Of a DNA stretch of 10,170 nt, positions 1-6,207 are shown piece after piece. Position numbers and translations under genes: made by a program. The notes below the pieces were generated by a model. The model had not been told where the DNA came from. It worked only from the letters and a program-made list of their open reading frames with translations, and did no database searches. Source of the DNA: JAXFPC01 sp034180005 (GTDB lineage: Bacteria > Bacillota > Negativicutes > Acidaminococcales > Acidaminococcaceae); contig JAXFPC010000011.1 in the NCBI GenBank assembly GCA_034180005.1, positions 1-10,170 on the forward strand, given 5' to 3'. Position 1 is the first letter of the stretch, and the number at the start of each line of letters is the position of its first letter.

Positions 1-131
1 TTGAAGAACTGTTCCAGCTCTTTATTATTTTAGAAATTTTGACTTGGTCATGATCTTTTCATGACCCGCACATCTGCTTTTTCTAGGTTTTTGTTCAGTT
101 TTCAAGGTTCGCTGCCGCCAGGTCAGGCGGC
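1..131 (-). other. Transcribed leader of a stable-RNA operon (probably rRNA) leaving the window leftward
   Basis: I see no ORF or mature RNA here. The segment lies directly downstream of a very strong leftward promoter (138-166). Read on the minus strand, it begins with a GC-rich hairpin (131-114: GCCGCC, 6-nt loop, GGCGGC). This is followed by GAACCTTGAAAACTGAACA (110-92), which resembles the boxA and leader/spacer sequences seen around Firmicutes rRNA genes. A second perfect hairpin follows (66-46: GGTCATGA, 5-nt loop, TCATGACC). No 16S 5' end (GAGTTTGATCCTGG-like) is visible, so the RNA gene itself must lie outside the window. A tRNA cluster is an alternative to rRNA. Confidence 0.5.
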
Positions 132-137
132 TTACTT

Positions 138-166
138 ATAATATCACAAGGAATATTGTGTGTCAA
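138..166 (-). promoter_or_regulatory. Strong sigma-70/sigma-A type promoter reading leftward
   Basis: On the minus strand there is a perfect -35 TTGACA (166-161), a 17-nt spacer and a -10 TATTAT (143-138). The predicted start falls near 133-130, at the base of a GC-rich hairpin. The strength and the boxA-like leader downstream suggest a stable-RNA promoter. The spacer contains a short inverted repeat, CACAA-6 nt-TTGTG. Confidence 0.75.
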
Positions 167-219
167 CAGTAAAATTGCTCTTTTTTATCAGTTAAATGTT
201 GATACACAAGGCCGCGTTG

Positions 220-240
220 GCAACAAAAGCTTTTTGTTGC
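220..240. repeat. Short inverted repeat upstream of the leftward promoter
   Basis: GCAACAAAA (220-228) pairs with TTTTGTTGC (232-240) around a 3-nt loop, forming a 9-bp stem. Neither strand has a clear U-run after it, so it is not a convincing intrinsic terminator. It lies between the scfB 3' hairpin and the leftward promoter. It could be a protein site or a remnant; the function is unknown. Apart from this and the listed hairpin, promoter and leader, I see nothing else in 1-314. Confidence 0.4.
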
Positions 241-274
241 AGTAATTATCCGCCTTGAAAATTATCCTTGTTTC

Positions 275-308
275 AGCAAAGAAGCTGCCGGTAAATTGCC
301 GACAGCTT
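275..308 (-). terminator. Probable intrinsic terminator after scfB
   Basis: Just downstream of the scfB stop, AAGCTGTCGG (308-299) pairs with CCGGCAGCTT (291-282) around a 7-nt loop. This makes a 10-bp stem with one G-U pair. The tail on the minus strand is only CTTTGC, so termination may be leaky. Confidence 0.6.
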
Positions 309-314
309 TCTCTT

Positions 315-1712
315 TTACTTCTCGTAAACAAAATTATTGATTTTCGGCAACATATCCTTGCCTTCCTGCGCCTCGGCAGCTAACACAGCCTGCAATAAAA
401 TGGCGTTTTCCAAACGCTTTTTCTGTAGTTTGCAGCCATACTCATAAGGTTTATTTATATCGCCGTTAATGAGATCGGCATTGGCATGACAGCCGCCGCT
501 GCAAAAAAACCTTGCCCAGCACTCGGAACATTCTTTCTTTGTCATAACGTGACAATGCCTGAACGTCCGCACCTGCTCCGGCTTTACCACTCCGGTAGAC
601 AAGGTTCCCAGTTTATATTTCTCCCTGCCCACAAACTGATGACAAGGATAAATATCTCCCTCGGCGGTTACGGCAAAATACTCATGACCGGCTCCGCAGC
701 CCGCCAAACGCTTGACGACACATGGTCCGTTGTCAAGAGCGATGTTGAAGTGGAAGAAATCAAAAGGCTCTCCCCGTCTGCGGCGCTTTAGATATTCCCT
801 GGCCAGTTTATCATACTCCTCAAAGATAACCGGCAGATCATCTTCCGTAAGCGCCCAGGGTTCATCCGTCCCCACAACCGGTTCAACTGATATCTCCTTG
901 CCTACTTTCGTCATATCAAGCACATCTTCACAGAATTTTTTGCTGAAATGAGTGTAGGTGCCGCGAAGATAATAGTTCTTGCCGCCCCTGCTGTCTATAA
1001 CTTTTTTAAATCCTTTTACTGCCGCATCATAACTGCCGGATCTGTTGGGAAAAGGACGCATAGCGTCGTGTGTTTCCTTGCGGCCGTCCAAACTGAGGAC
1101 GAGCATGACACGATTCACATTCAAAAATTCAATCTTTTCATCGTTAAGCAAAGTTCCGTTGGTGGTTAGAGTGAGCTTGATGTTCTTACCTGTTTCCGCT
1201 TCACGCTTGCGTACATAATTGACGATGTGTTCCACCACCGGCCAGTTCATCAGCGGCTCGCCGCCGAAAAGATCCAATTCCAGATTATGCCTGTTCCTGC
1301 TTCCGGTTATGGCAAATTCCACAGCCTGCTCCGCAGTTTCTCTGCTCATCAGCTGTCTGCAACCGCCGAAAGAACCTGTATCGGCAAAGCAATAGCCGCA
1401 GCGCAGATTGCAGTCATGCGTAACAAGCAGGCACAAAGACTTTACAATGGGTTCTTCCGCGAAAGTCGGCGGTACTGCAAAGCCCGGGCTGAACAACAAT
1501 CCCTCACGCTGCAGCTCCCGAAGTTCCTCTAAAGCTTCCAGCAAATCATCATTATCGTATTTATTTTGTAAAGCCGCTACGGCCTCCTTGCCGTTGCTGC
1601 CGTTATAATAATCCAAAAGATTGTAGACAACTTCGTCTACGAGATGTACGGCGCCGCTGTTAACATCCAACACTGCCATATCATCATCCAAACGCATTTT
1701 GTGTATAAGCAT
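315..1712 (-). CDS. scfB: Thioether cross-link-forming SCIFF peptide maturase (radical SAM/SPASM)
   Basis: This 465-residue radical SAM enzyme is the predicted maturase of the six-cysteine peptide encoded just upstream. In the family it installs Cys-to-Thr type thioether cross-links in a ranthipeptide. Residues ~10-75 are a small winged-helix-like segment expected to act as the RiPP recognition element. The SAM-cluster motif CNLRCGYC has C101, C105 and C108. It is followed by GGEP (150-153), TTNG (183-186) and SLDG (207-210), typical core-barrel motifs. The C-terminal SPASM/twitch region is cysteine-rich (C331, C339, C357, C387, C395, C398, C404, C408, C427), enough for two auxiliary [4Fe-4S] clusters. 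Length fits the family. AAAGGCGG precedes the ATG by 4 nt. The gap from scfA is 66 nt and holds a terminator-like hairpin, so expression probably depends on readthrough. The assignment rests on motif pattern plus the unmistakable precursor. Confidence 0.93.
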   Translation of the reverse strand: MLIHKMRLDDDMAVLDVNSGAVHLVDEVVYNLLDYYNGSNGKEAVAALQNKYDNDDLLEALEELRELQREGLLFSPGFAVPPTFAEEPIVKSLCLLVTHDCNLRCGYCFADTGSFGGCRQLMSRETAEQAVEFAITGSRNRHNLELDLFGGEPLMNWPVVEHIVNYVRKREAETGKNIKLTLTTNGTLLNDEKIEFLNVNRVMLVLSLDGRKETHDAMRPFPNRSGSYDAAVKGFKKVIDSRGGKNYYLRGTYTHFSKKFCEDVLDMTKVGKEISVEPVVGTDEPWALTEDDLPVIFEEYDKLAREYLKRRRRGEPFDFFHFNIALDNGPCVVKRLAGCGAGHEYFAVTAEGDIYPCHQFVGREKYKLGTLSTGVVKPEQVRTFRHCHVMTKKECSECWARFFCSGGCHANADLINGDINKPYEYGCKLQKKRLENAILLQAVLAAEAQEGKDMLPKINNFVYEK

Positions 1713-1730
1713 GAGTCCGCCTTTCCGATA

Positions 1731-1764
1731 ATTAAAACAGCTCCCTGCAACAAACAGGGAGCTG
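1731..1764 (-). terminator. Terminator-like hairpin between scfA and scfB (possible attenuator)
   Basis: On the minus strand CAGCTCCCTG (1764-1755) pairs perfectly with CAGGGAGCTG (1747-1738) around a 7-nt loop, followed by TTTTAATT. It lies between the precursor stop (1779) and the maturase start (1712). I see no separate maturase promoter in the gap, so it probably acts as a partial terminator, giving more precursor mRNA than enzyme mRNA. The read-through role is inferred; the hairpin is directly visible. Confidence 0.75.
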
Positions 1765-1778
1765 CATTAAACCATCGA

Positions 1779-1925
1779 TTATTTACTGTGTTCGCAAACC
1801 TGATTGCCAACTGTGCAGGAAGTTTTGCAGGCAGATTGGCAGGACGCCGGGCACTCGCCGCAGCCGCCGGTACGCAATGTTTTGTTTAGCATCGCCTTGT
1901 TAACGGATTTAATATGCTTTCTCAT
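1779..1925 (-). CDS. scfA: SCIFF (six-cysteine) ranthipeptide precursor
   Basis: This small gene encodes about 48 residues beginning MRKHIKSVNK. The Lys-rich N-terminal half is the likely leader. The C-terminal half holds exactly six cysteines in the pattern C-x2-C-x3-C-x3-C-x3-C-x6-C, including GGCGEC, SCQSACKTSC and TVGNQVC. That is the hallmark core of the SCIFF family (six cysteines in forty-five residues), substrate of the radical SAM maturase encoded next. Cysteines in this family are joined to nearby residues, such as Thr, by thioethers. Two ATGs are in tandem (1928 and 1925). The Shine-Dalgarno GGAGG lies 4 nt from the first and 7 nt from the second, so I chose 1925; using 1928 adds one Met. 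The gene has its own promoter at 1987-1959. No dedicated exporter or peptidase is encoded nearby, so the mature product's fate is unknown. Confidence 0.95.
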   Translation of the reverse strand: MRKHIKSVNKAMLNKTLRTGGCGECPASCQSACKTSCTVGNQVCEHSK

Positions 1926-1958
1926 CATCGTCCCTCCAGTACTTAAAGCTTCTTGTAT

Positions 1959-1987
1959 ATTCTATCTTTTTTTGCCTGATATTGCAA
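1959..1987 (-). promoter_or_regulatory. Predicted promoter of scfA-scfB
   Basis: On the minus strand TTGCAA (1987-1982), a 17-nt spacer and TAGAAT (1964-1959) form a good vegetative promoter, about 31 nt upstream of the scfA start. It lies in the 87-nt gap after the deacetylase, so the SCIFF locus can be transcribed independently. I found no convincing terminator between the deacetylase stop and this promoter, so some upstream readthrough is possible. Confidence 0.65.
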
Positions 1988-2015
1988 GATATTTTCCGCA
2001 GCAACCGTCACAAAT

Positions 2016-2882
2016 TTACCGCACAAAAATATCCCTTACAATATTTATATCCCAACCTTTGGTCTGCAAAAAGCCGAAAATATACGCTTCTTCGATCCTT
2101 CTTTGCAAACCGTCGATCCCGTTGCCGTCGTCAGCCACCGTGACGCGGTACATTTCCATGGGCGCCTTCTTATATGTGGCGGCTGAATTGACTCCGACAT
2201 GACCGGTAACGGCTCTATAAAATCCATATTTTTGCGCCGCAGCAATCACTTTGTCGTTATAGCCGCCGTTGGGATACGCCAGTGTGCGCACAACATATCT
2301 GTCAAAATCAGTCTTTAAATAATAACGCGATGTAGCCAGTTCCCAAGCAAGATATTTTTCATCTATCCTGGTCAGCGGGGCATGGCTGGTAGTATGAGAA
2401 CCAAGCTCCATGCCTGCGGCTATCAGCTCCTTGATTTCCCTTCTGTCCATGTGTATTTTCCCGCCGATAAACTGATTGACGACAAAAAACGAGGCCTTGG
2501 CATCATATTTTCTTAACAATGGCAGAGCTACTTCATAATTATTTTTATAACCGTCGTCAAAAGTCATGCCGATGTAACCTTCGACGCTTTCACCACGCTC
2601 CAACCGCTGAGCCAGCCGCTCCACCGTCACGATATTGTAGCCGGCATCTTTCAGATAGCGCAAATGAGCTTCAAACAGCTGCTCCGATATGATAAGACTG
2701 CCGGGCCATTCAATATCTCCGCGCTGTCCCACAGCGTGATACATCAAAATAGGCGCAGCTGTACGCCGATATTCCTTGTACTCCGCACGCAGACGGTCGC
2801 CGTTAAAGTGCCAGTACGCCGCGGCGGCGACTGCTGCCGCTGACAGTAGCGCAACTCCCCAAGCCAGTATTTTTTTAATCAT
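2016..2882 (-). CDS. Membrane-anchored polysaccharide deacetylase (NodB/CE4 family)
   Basis: This 288-residue protein probably removes N- or O-acetyl groups from an envelope polysaccharide such as peptidoglycan or an exopolysaccharide. Residues 1-4 are basic (MIKK) and 5-24 are a hydrophobic Ala-rich helix with no clear cleavage site, which predicts an N-terminal anchor with the catalytic domain outside the cytoplasmic membrane. The NodB domain starts near PILMYHAV (44-51). Motif 1 is TFDDG (107-111) with the catalytic-base and metal Asp pair D109/D110. Motif 2 is H163-x3-H167, the other metal ligands. Motif 3 is AYPNGGYND (202-210), in place of the more usual RPPYG or YPYG. Its ATG directly abuts the whiA stop (zero gap), with GGAG 13 nt upstream inside whiA, so translation is probably coupled. 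The natural substrate cannot be told from sequence. Confidence 0.88.
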   Translation of the reverse strand: MIKKILAWGVALLSAAAVAAAAYWHFNGDRLRAEYKEYRRTAAPILMYHAVGQRGDIEWPGSLIISEQLFEAHLRYLKDAGYNIVTVERLAQRLERGESVEGYIGMTFDDGYKNNYEVALPLLRKYDAKASFFVVNQFIGGKIHMDRREIKELIAAGMELGSHTTSHAPLTRIDEKYLAWELATSRYYLKTDFDRYVVRTLAYPNGGYNDKVIAAAQKYGFYRAVTGHVGVNSAATYKKAPMEMYRVTVADDGNGIDGLQRRIEEAYIFGFLQTKGWDINIVRDIFVR

Positions 2883-3815
2883 CTACTGCTTCTCCGCCTC
2901 CATACCTAAATTTAACGCCAGAGCTTCCAGCTTTTTCAGCCTGTGATTGATTCCCGACTTGCCCAAACCGCCGGAGTACTCCACCAAATCATTCAACGAG
3001 GCTTCCGGATGCTGCAGCCGCAGCTGCGCCGTTTCCTGCAGAGCTTCCGGCAAATGGCACAATCCAAGGCGCCTATCGAGGAACCTTATGCAGGCGACCT
3101 GCCTTACAGCCGCTCTGACCACTTTGTTCAAATTGGCAGTTTCGCAGTTGACAACACGGTTGACATTGTTGCGCATATCTTTGACGATACGCACATTCTC
3201 CAGTTCCATCATAGCATTATGCGCGCCGATGACACGCAAGAAACCTATAATGCTTTCCGCTTCCTTAAGATATACGATAAAATCGTTCTTTCTGTCCGTC
3301 AATTTCGCTTTAAGATCAAAATACTGCATCACGGAAATTATATTATCCGCAAATATGCGATTGCCGGTGACCATTTCCAGATGATAATCGCTTGTCGGTC
3401 TGCTGATGCTGCCGCCGCCAAGAAAGGCTCCTCTTAAAAAAGCCCTCCGACAGTCATATTTATCCAGAAGAGGATTATTCAGATCGCTCTCCATCCGCAA
3501 AAGTCTCAGTTCTTCCAAAGCAAGCGCCACTTGAGGAGCCGGCAGCACCCGCACCTGATATCGATTGTTCTTTTTCAGACGACGCGAGCGCGTTATCACT
3601 ACTTCCGTAATCACCTCATAATTGCCTTTGAGAAATTGCAACACGCGTCTTGCCAAAGCGGCATTTTCCGTGGAAAAATGAATTCCCAGATTGGAACCTC
3701 TTATAACAACGGCTCCGCTCATCCGCAAAAGTCCGAGCAATTCCGCTTTATCCTCAGCGGCAGAAGTTGTTTCTATCCTCGCCAGTTCATTTTTCACTTC
3801 ACTTGAAAACGACAC
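2883..3815 (-). CDS. whiA: DNA-binding protein WhiA
   Basis: WhiA is a conserved Gram-positive-type regulator needed for sporulation septation in Streptomyces and influencing division and chromosome segregation in Bacillus. It carries a degenerate LAGLIDADG homing-endonuclease fold joined to a C-terminal helix-turn-helix. With the start chosen here it has 310 residues, normal for the family. The N-terminus (M)SFSSEVKNELARI is the family signature. The LAGLIDADG-like core includes RRAFLRGAFLGGGSIS (123-138), with no obvious nuclease function expected. The helix-turn-helix spans ~255-300 (ASLNDLVEYSGG, SGINHRLKKLEAL). I prefer the GTG at 3815: AAAGGGG lies 8 nt upstream, whereas an in-frame ATG at 3833 has no Shine-Dalgarno and adds six unconserved residues. 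It follows yvcK by 21 nt in one operon. Confidence 0.95.
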   Translation of the reverse strand: MSFSSEVKNELARIETTSAAEDKAELLGLLRMSGAVVIRGSNLGIHFSTENAALARRVLQFLKGNYEVITEVVITRSRRLKKNNRYQVRVLPAPQVALALEELRLLRMESDLNNPLLDKYDCRRAFLRGAFLGGGSISRPTSDYHLEMVTGNRIFADNIISVMQYFDLKAKLTDRKNDFIVYLKEAESIIGFLRVIGAHNAMMELENVRIVKDMRNNVNRVVNCETANLNKVVRAAVRQVACIRFLDRRLGLCHLPEALQETAQLRLQHPEASLNDLVEYSGGLGKSGINHRLKKLEALALNLGMEAEKQ

Positions 3816-3836
3816 ACCTTCCGCCCCTTTCATACA

Positions 3837-5195
3837 TTATTGTTTATTCATTTCCCGCAATCCCTGCTTCATAAAAAAATAATCAAAAAATTGAATGCCC
3901 TTGCCAAACAATCGCAACCGGTAAATCAGACCGATCAAAACGCGGGAAAGCTTTCTGGGTTCATGCCGCACCAGATCGTGCTTACTGATCAGACGGGCAG
4001 GAATGACCGTTATACCCAGTCGACGTATTTTTTCGATATCCGGCGTCACCGGCATGGAACCCTCTTCACTGTACTGATGCAGCTGGGCTACGGTAACATT
4101 TTGACTGTTGACGATAACATAATCCAAAAACTGCACGCCAACATGATCTATCAGCGCCTTGACATGTTCAAAGGCTCCATAGCCGTCGGTTTCACCGGGC
4201 TGGGTCATCACATTGCAAATATATATTTTTACCGCATCGGACTTCAGCACCGCATCGCGGATCCCTTCCACCAAGAGGTTGGGTATCACGCTGGTATAAA
4301 GGCTGCCCGGTCCGAAAATCAATACATCGGCGTCAACAATCGCTTTTATTGCCGCCCCCGCCGCCGGAGCATCCGCAGGCAGCATCTCCATCCGCCGGAT
4401 TCTTTTGCCCGCCTTGGGAATCATCGATTCTCCGCAAACGGAAGTGCCGTCATACATCTCTGCCCGCAAGCTTATATCCGCCAGCGTGGAGGGAACAACT
4501 CTTCCCCGCACTTTAAGTACATGACTGGCAGCGTTCAAGCCGGCTTCCATTCCGCCTTCGGCTTCCGCCATGGCTGCGATAAGCAAATTACCGAAGCAAT
4601 GCCCCGCAAGCGGAGAATCTCCGCGAAAGCGATACTGCATCACTCTTTCCATCACAGGTTCCCGATCGGCTAAAGCGGTAAGACAGTTTCGCAAATCCCC
4701 CGGAGGGATAATCCCCAATTCCTGGCGCAGTCTCCCCGAAGATCCTCCGTCATCGGCTGTTGTGACCACCGCCGTGCAGTTGTTGGTGATGTATTTCATA
4801 CCTCGCAGCAGCGTGGATAATCCCGTGCCGCCACCCAATACCGTTATGGCCGGACCGCGGGTAAGCTTACGCTGCATAAAAATAGTTTCAATCAAAGACA
4901 TATTTTTGTCAGGCAGCACCACCGCAACAACGGAAGCAATAAGTCGCCTGGTCCCGTAGACCATCGCGCCTAACCCGACTATGAAAAGAATAGCGCCCAA
5001 AGCCATAATGACACCGTTGGAATATCTGCCCGTCGTCAAATATGTCATCTGGAACAAAAGTTCTTCCGCTTTGCCCATGATCTGATAGTTGAAGAAAAAC
5101 GCCAAGCCCATAGCGCAAAGGAAGACGCCTGCCGTAAAAAGCAGCAGCCAACGCTTCAAATTTATGCCCGGACAAAGCCAGCTAATCCATCCCAT
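3837..5195 (-). CDS. yvcK: YvcK/GlmR-type gluconeogenesis factor with N-terminal membrane segments
   Basis: This 452-residue member of the CofD-like YvcK family has a fold related to 2-phospho-L-lactate transferase. In Bacillus the homologue binds UDP-GlcNAc and steers carbon toward cell-wall precursors on gluconeogenic media. Residues ~112-430 are the domain: VLGGGTGLS (119-127) at the nucleotide-sugar site, TTADDGGSSGRLR (145-157), GHCFGNLL (198-205), FGPGSLYTS (294-302) and NVMTQPGETDGY (328-339). Residues 1-~110 are extra: two hydrophobic helices (~16-38 and ~61-83) predict anchoring to the inner membrane. The roughly 317-residue Bacillus YvcK lacks this region. The ATG follows the rapZ stop by 8 nt, with AGGGAT overlapping that stop codon. 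The position between rapZ and whiA matches the conserved Firmicutes trio and supports the name. Confidence 0.94.
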   Translation of the reverse strand: MGWISWLCPGINLKRWLLLFTAGVFLCAMGLAFFFNYQIMGKAEELLFQMTYLTTGRYSNGVIMALGAILFIVGLGAMVYGTRRLIASVVAVVLPDKNMSLIETIFMQRKLTRGPAITVLGGGTGLSTLLRGMKYITNNCTAVVTTADDGGSSGRLRQELGIIPPGDLRNCLTALADREPVMERVMQYRFRGDSPLAGHCFGNLLIAAMAEAEGGMEAGLNAASHVLKVRGRVVPSTLADISLRAEMYDGTSVCGESMIPKAGKRIRRMEMLPADAPAAGAAIKAIVDADVLIFGPGSLYTSVIPNLLVEGIRDAVLKSDAVKIYICNVMTQPGETDGYGAFEHVKALIDHVGVQFLDYVIVNSQNVTVAQLHQYSEEGSMPVTPDIEKIRRLGITVIPARLISKHDLVRHEPRKLSRVLIGLIYRLRLFGKGIQFFDYFFMKQGLREMNKQ

Positions 5196-5203
5196 GCCGA
5201 TCC

Positions 5204-6064
5204 CTACTTTCTATGCGGAACATCCCTATGGGTTATCTCTACACTGTAGCCTGCCTCCGTAAGGAAATCATACAACTTATTGGCGACAAAAACACTGCGG
5301 TGCTGCCCGCCTGTGCAGCCCACGCTGATTACCAGCTGACTCTTGCCCTCGGCAAGGTACTGAGGAACCAAAAAATCCAACATCTGCTCTTCCATTTTCA
5401 GATACTGCGCCGTCTGTGGGAAGCGATACATAAAATCTTCTACCGGACGGTCGTTGCCTGTCATGAAGCGCAACTCCTCTTCGTAAAACGGATTCGGCAA
5501 AAAGCGCACATCCAAAACCATATCACTGTCAATGGGCAAGCCGTACTTAAACCCGAAAGAACGCAGAATGATACCCATCCGTTCCTTGGGAGCGACATTG
5601 CTGTACATGGAAGCAATCTTCGCCTTGAGCTGCAGGTTCGTCAGCGCGCTGGTATCGATAATCTTCGTTGCTTTGGCGCGGACAGGTTCCAGTAATTCCC
5701 GCTCCCGTTGAATATTGTTTGGCAGAGTATTCCGCTCCCCCAGCGGATGACGGCGGCGTGACTCTTTATAACGGCGCACAAGCGTTGTTTCGTCGGCATC
5801 AAGAAATAACAATTCGTAGTTCTGCTGAGATGCTTCCATCTCTTCCAACACTTCCAGAAGCTTTTCAAAAGTTCTTCCTCCGCGCACGTCCACCACCAAA
5901 GCTACATTGTTCTCCGATGTTTGTCGGCACAATTCCGCAAATTTAGGTATCAGCGTAGCAGGAAGATTGTCTATGCAAAAAAAATTAAGATCCTCTAAAG
6001 TACGCATTACCTGCGTTTTGCCTGCGCCGGACATACCGGTAATTATCAGGAAATTTGACTGCAT
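5204..6064 (-). CDS. rapZ: RapZ/YvcJ P-loop nucleotide-binding protein
   Basis: RapZ family proteins bind nucleotides through a Walker A motif. In enterobacteria RapZ is the RNase E adaptor that controls glmS through GlmY/GlmZ small RNAs. In Firmicutes (YvcJ) the role is less defined, and the GlmY/GlmZ circuit should not be assumed here. With the start chosen the protein has 286 residues, normal for the family. It shows GMSGAGKT (10-17), a VDVRGG motif (58-63) and the C-terminal family signatures SFGFKYG (169-175), GCTGGQHRSV (249-258) and HRDV (279-282). I chose the ATG at 6064 because GGGG lies 8 nt upstream. An in-frame GTG at 6073 would add three residues but sits against its own purine run. 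It is first in the operon, preceded by a promoter at 6129-6101. Confidence 0.95.
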   Translation of the reverse strand: MQSNFLIITGMSGAGKTQVMRTLEDLNFFCIDNLPATLIPKFAELCRQTSENNVALVVDVRGGRTFEKLLEVLEEMEASQQNYELLFLDADETTLVRRYKESRRRHPLGERNTLPNNIQRERELLEPVRAKATKIIDTSALTNLQLKAKIASMYSNVAPKERMGIILRSFGFKYGLPIDSDMVLDVRFLPNPFYEEELRFMTGNDRPVEDFMYRFPQTAQYLKMEEQMLDFLVPQYLAEGKSQLVISVGCTGGQHRSVFVANKLYDFLTEAGYSVEITHRDVPHRK

Positions 6065-6100
6065 ACGCTTCACCCCGCATCTTTAAATATAGTAATTCAT

Positions 6101-6129
6101 ATTATAACATAGATAAGCATTTTTTTGAA
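6101..6129 (-). promoter_or_regulatory. Predicted promoter of rapZ-yvcK-whiA-deacetylase operon
   Basis: On the minus strand TTCAAA (6129-6124), a 17-nt spacer and a perfect TATAAT (6106-6101) lie 37 nt upstream of the rapZ ATG. The -10 is strong and the -35 moderate (4 of 6). The region between here and the bioB terminator is A/T-rich and has no gene. Confidence 0.65.
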
Positions 6130-6169
6130 AACATCGAACAGTATTTTACGAAACAGACAACAATGAAAG

Positions 6170-6198
6170 AAAAAAAGAGAACGCCCTCAAGCGTTCTC
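6170..6198 (-). terminator. Intrinsic terminator of bioB
   Basis: On the minus strand GAGAACGC (6198-6191) pairs perfectly with GCGTTCTC (6184-6177) around a 6-nt loop, followed by seven consecutive T (6176-6170). It starts 9 nt after the bioB stop. It isolates bioB from the rapZ operon, so the two are separate transcription units despite having the same direction. Confidence 0.92.
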
Positions 6199-6207
6199 CA
6201 TGAATTT

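Noticed and set aside
144..160. Rex operator in the leftward promoter
   Set aside because: The Rex consensus is TTGTGA...TCACAA. The arms here are in the opposite order (CACAA...TTGTG), so the match fails.
1988..2033. Inverted repeat (8-bp arms GATATTTT/AAAATATC) as the deacetylase terminator
   Set aside because: The loop is 30 nt, the stem is all A/T-rich and no U-run follows, so it is not credible as an intrinsic terminator.
3816..3833. ATG at 3833 as the whiA start
   Set aside because: It has no Shine-Dalgarno, adds residues absent from the family's conserved N-terminus, and contains the ribosome site of the GTG start at 3815.
3840..4673. Long plus-strand ORF of 277 codons opposite yvcK
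   Set aside because: It lies entirely antisense to a well-conserved gene, shows no recognisable family or credible start signal, and its composition is that of a shadow frame.
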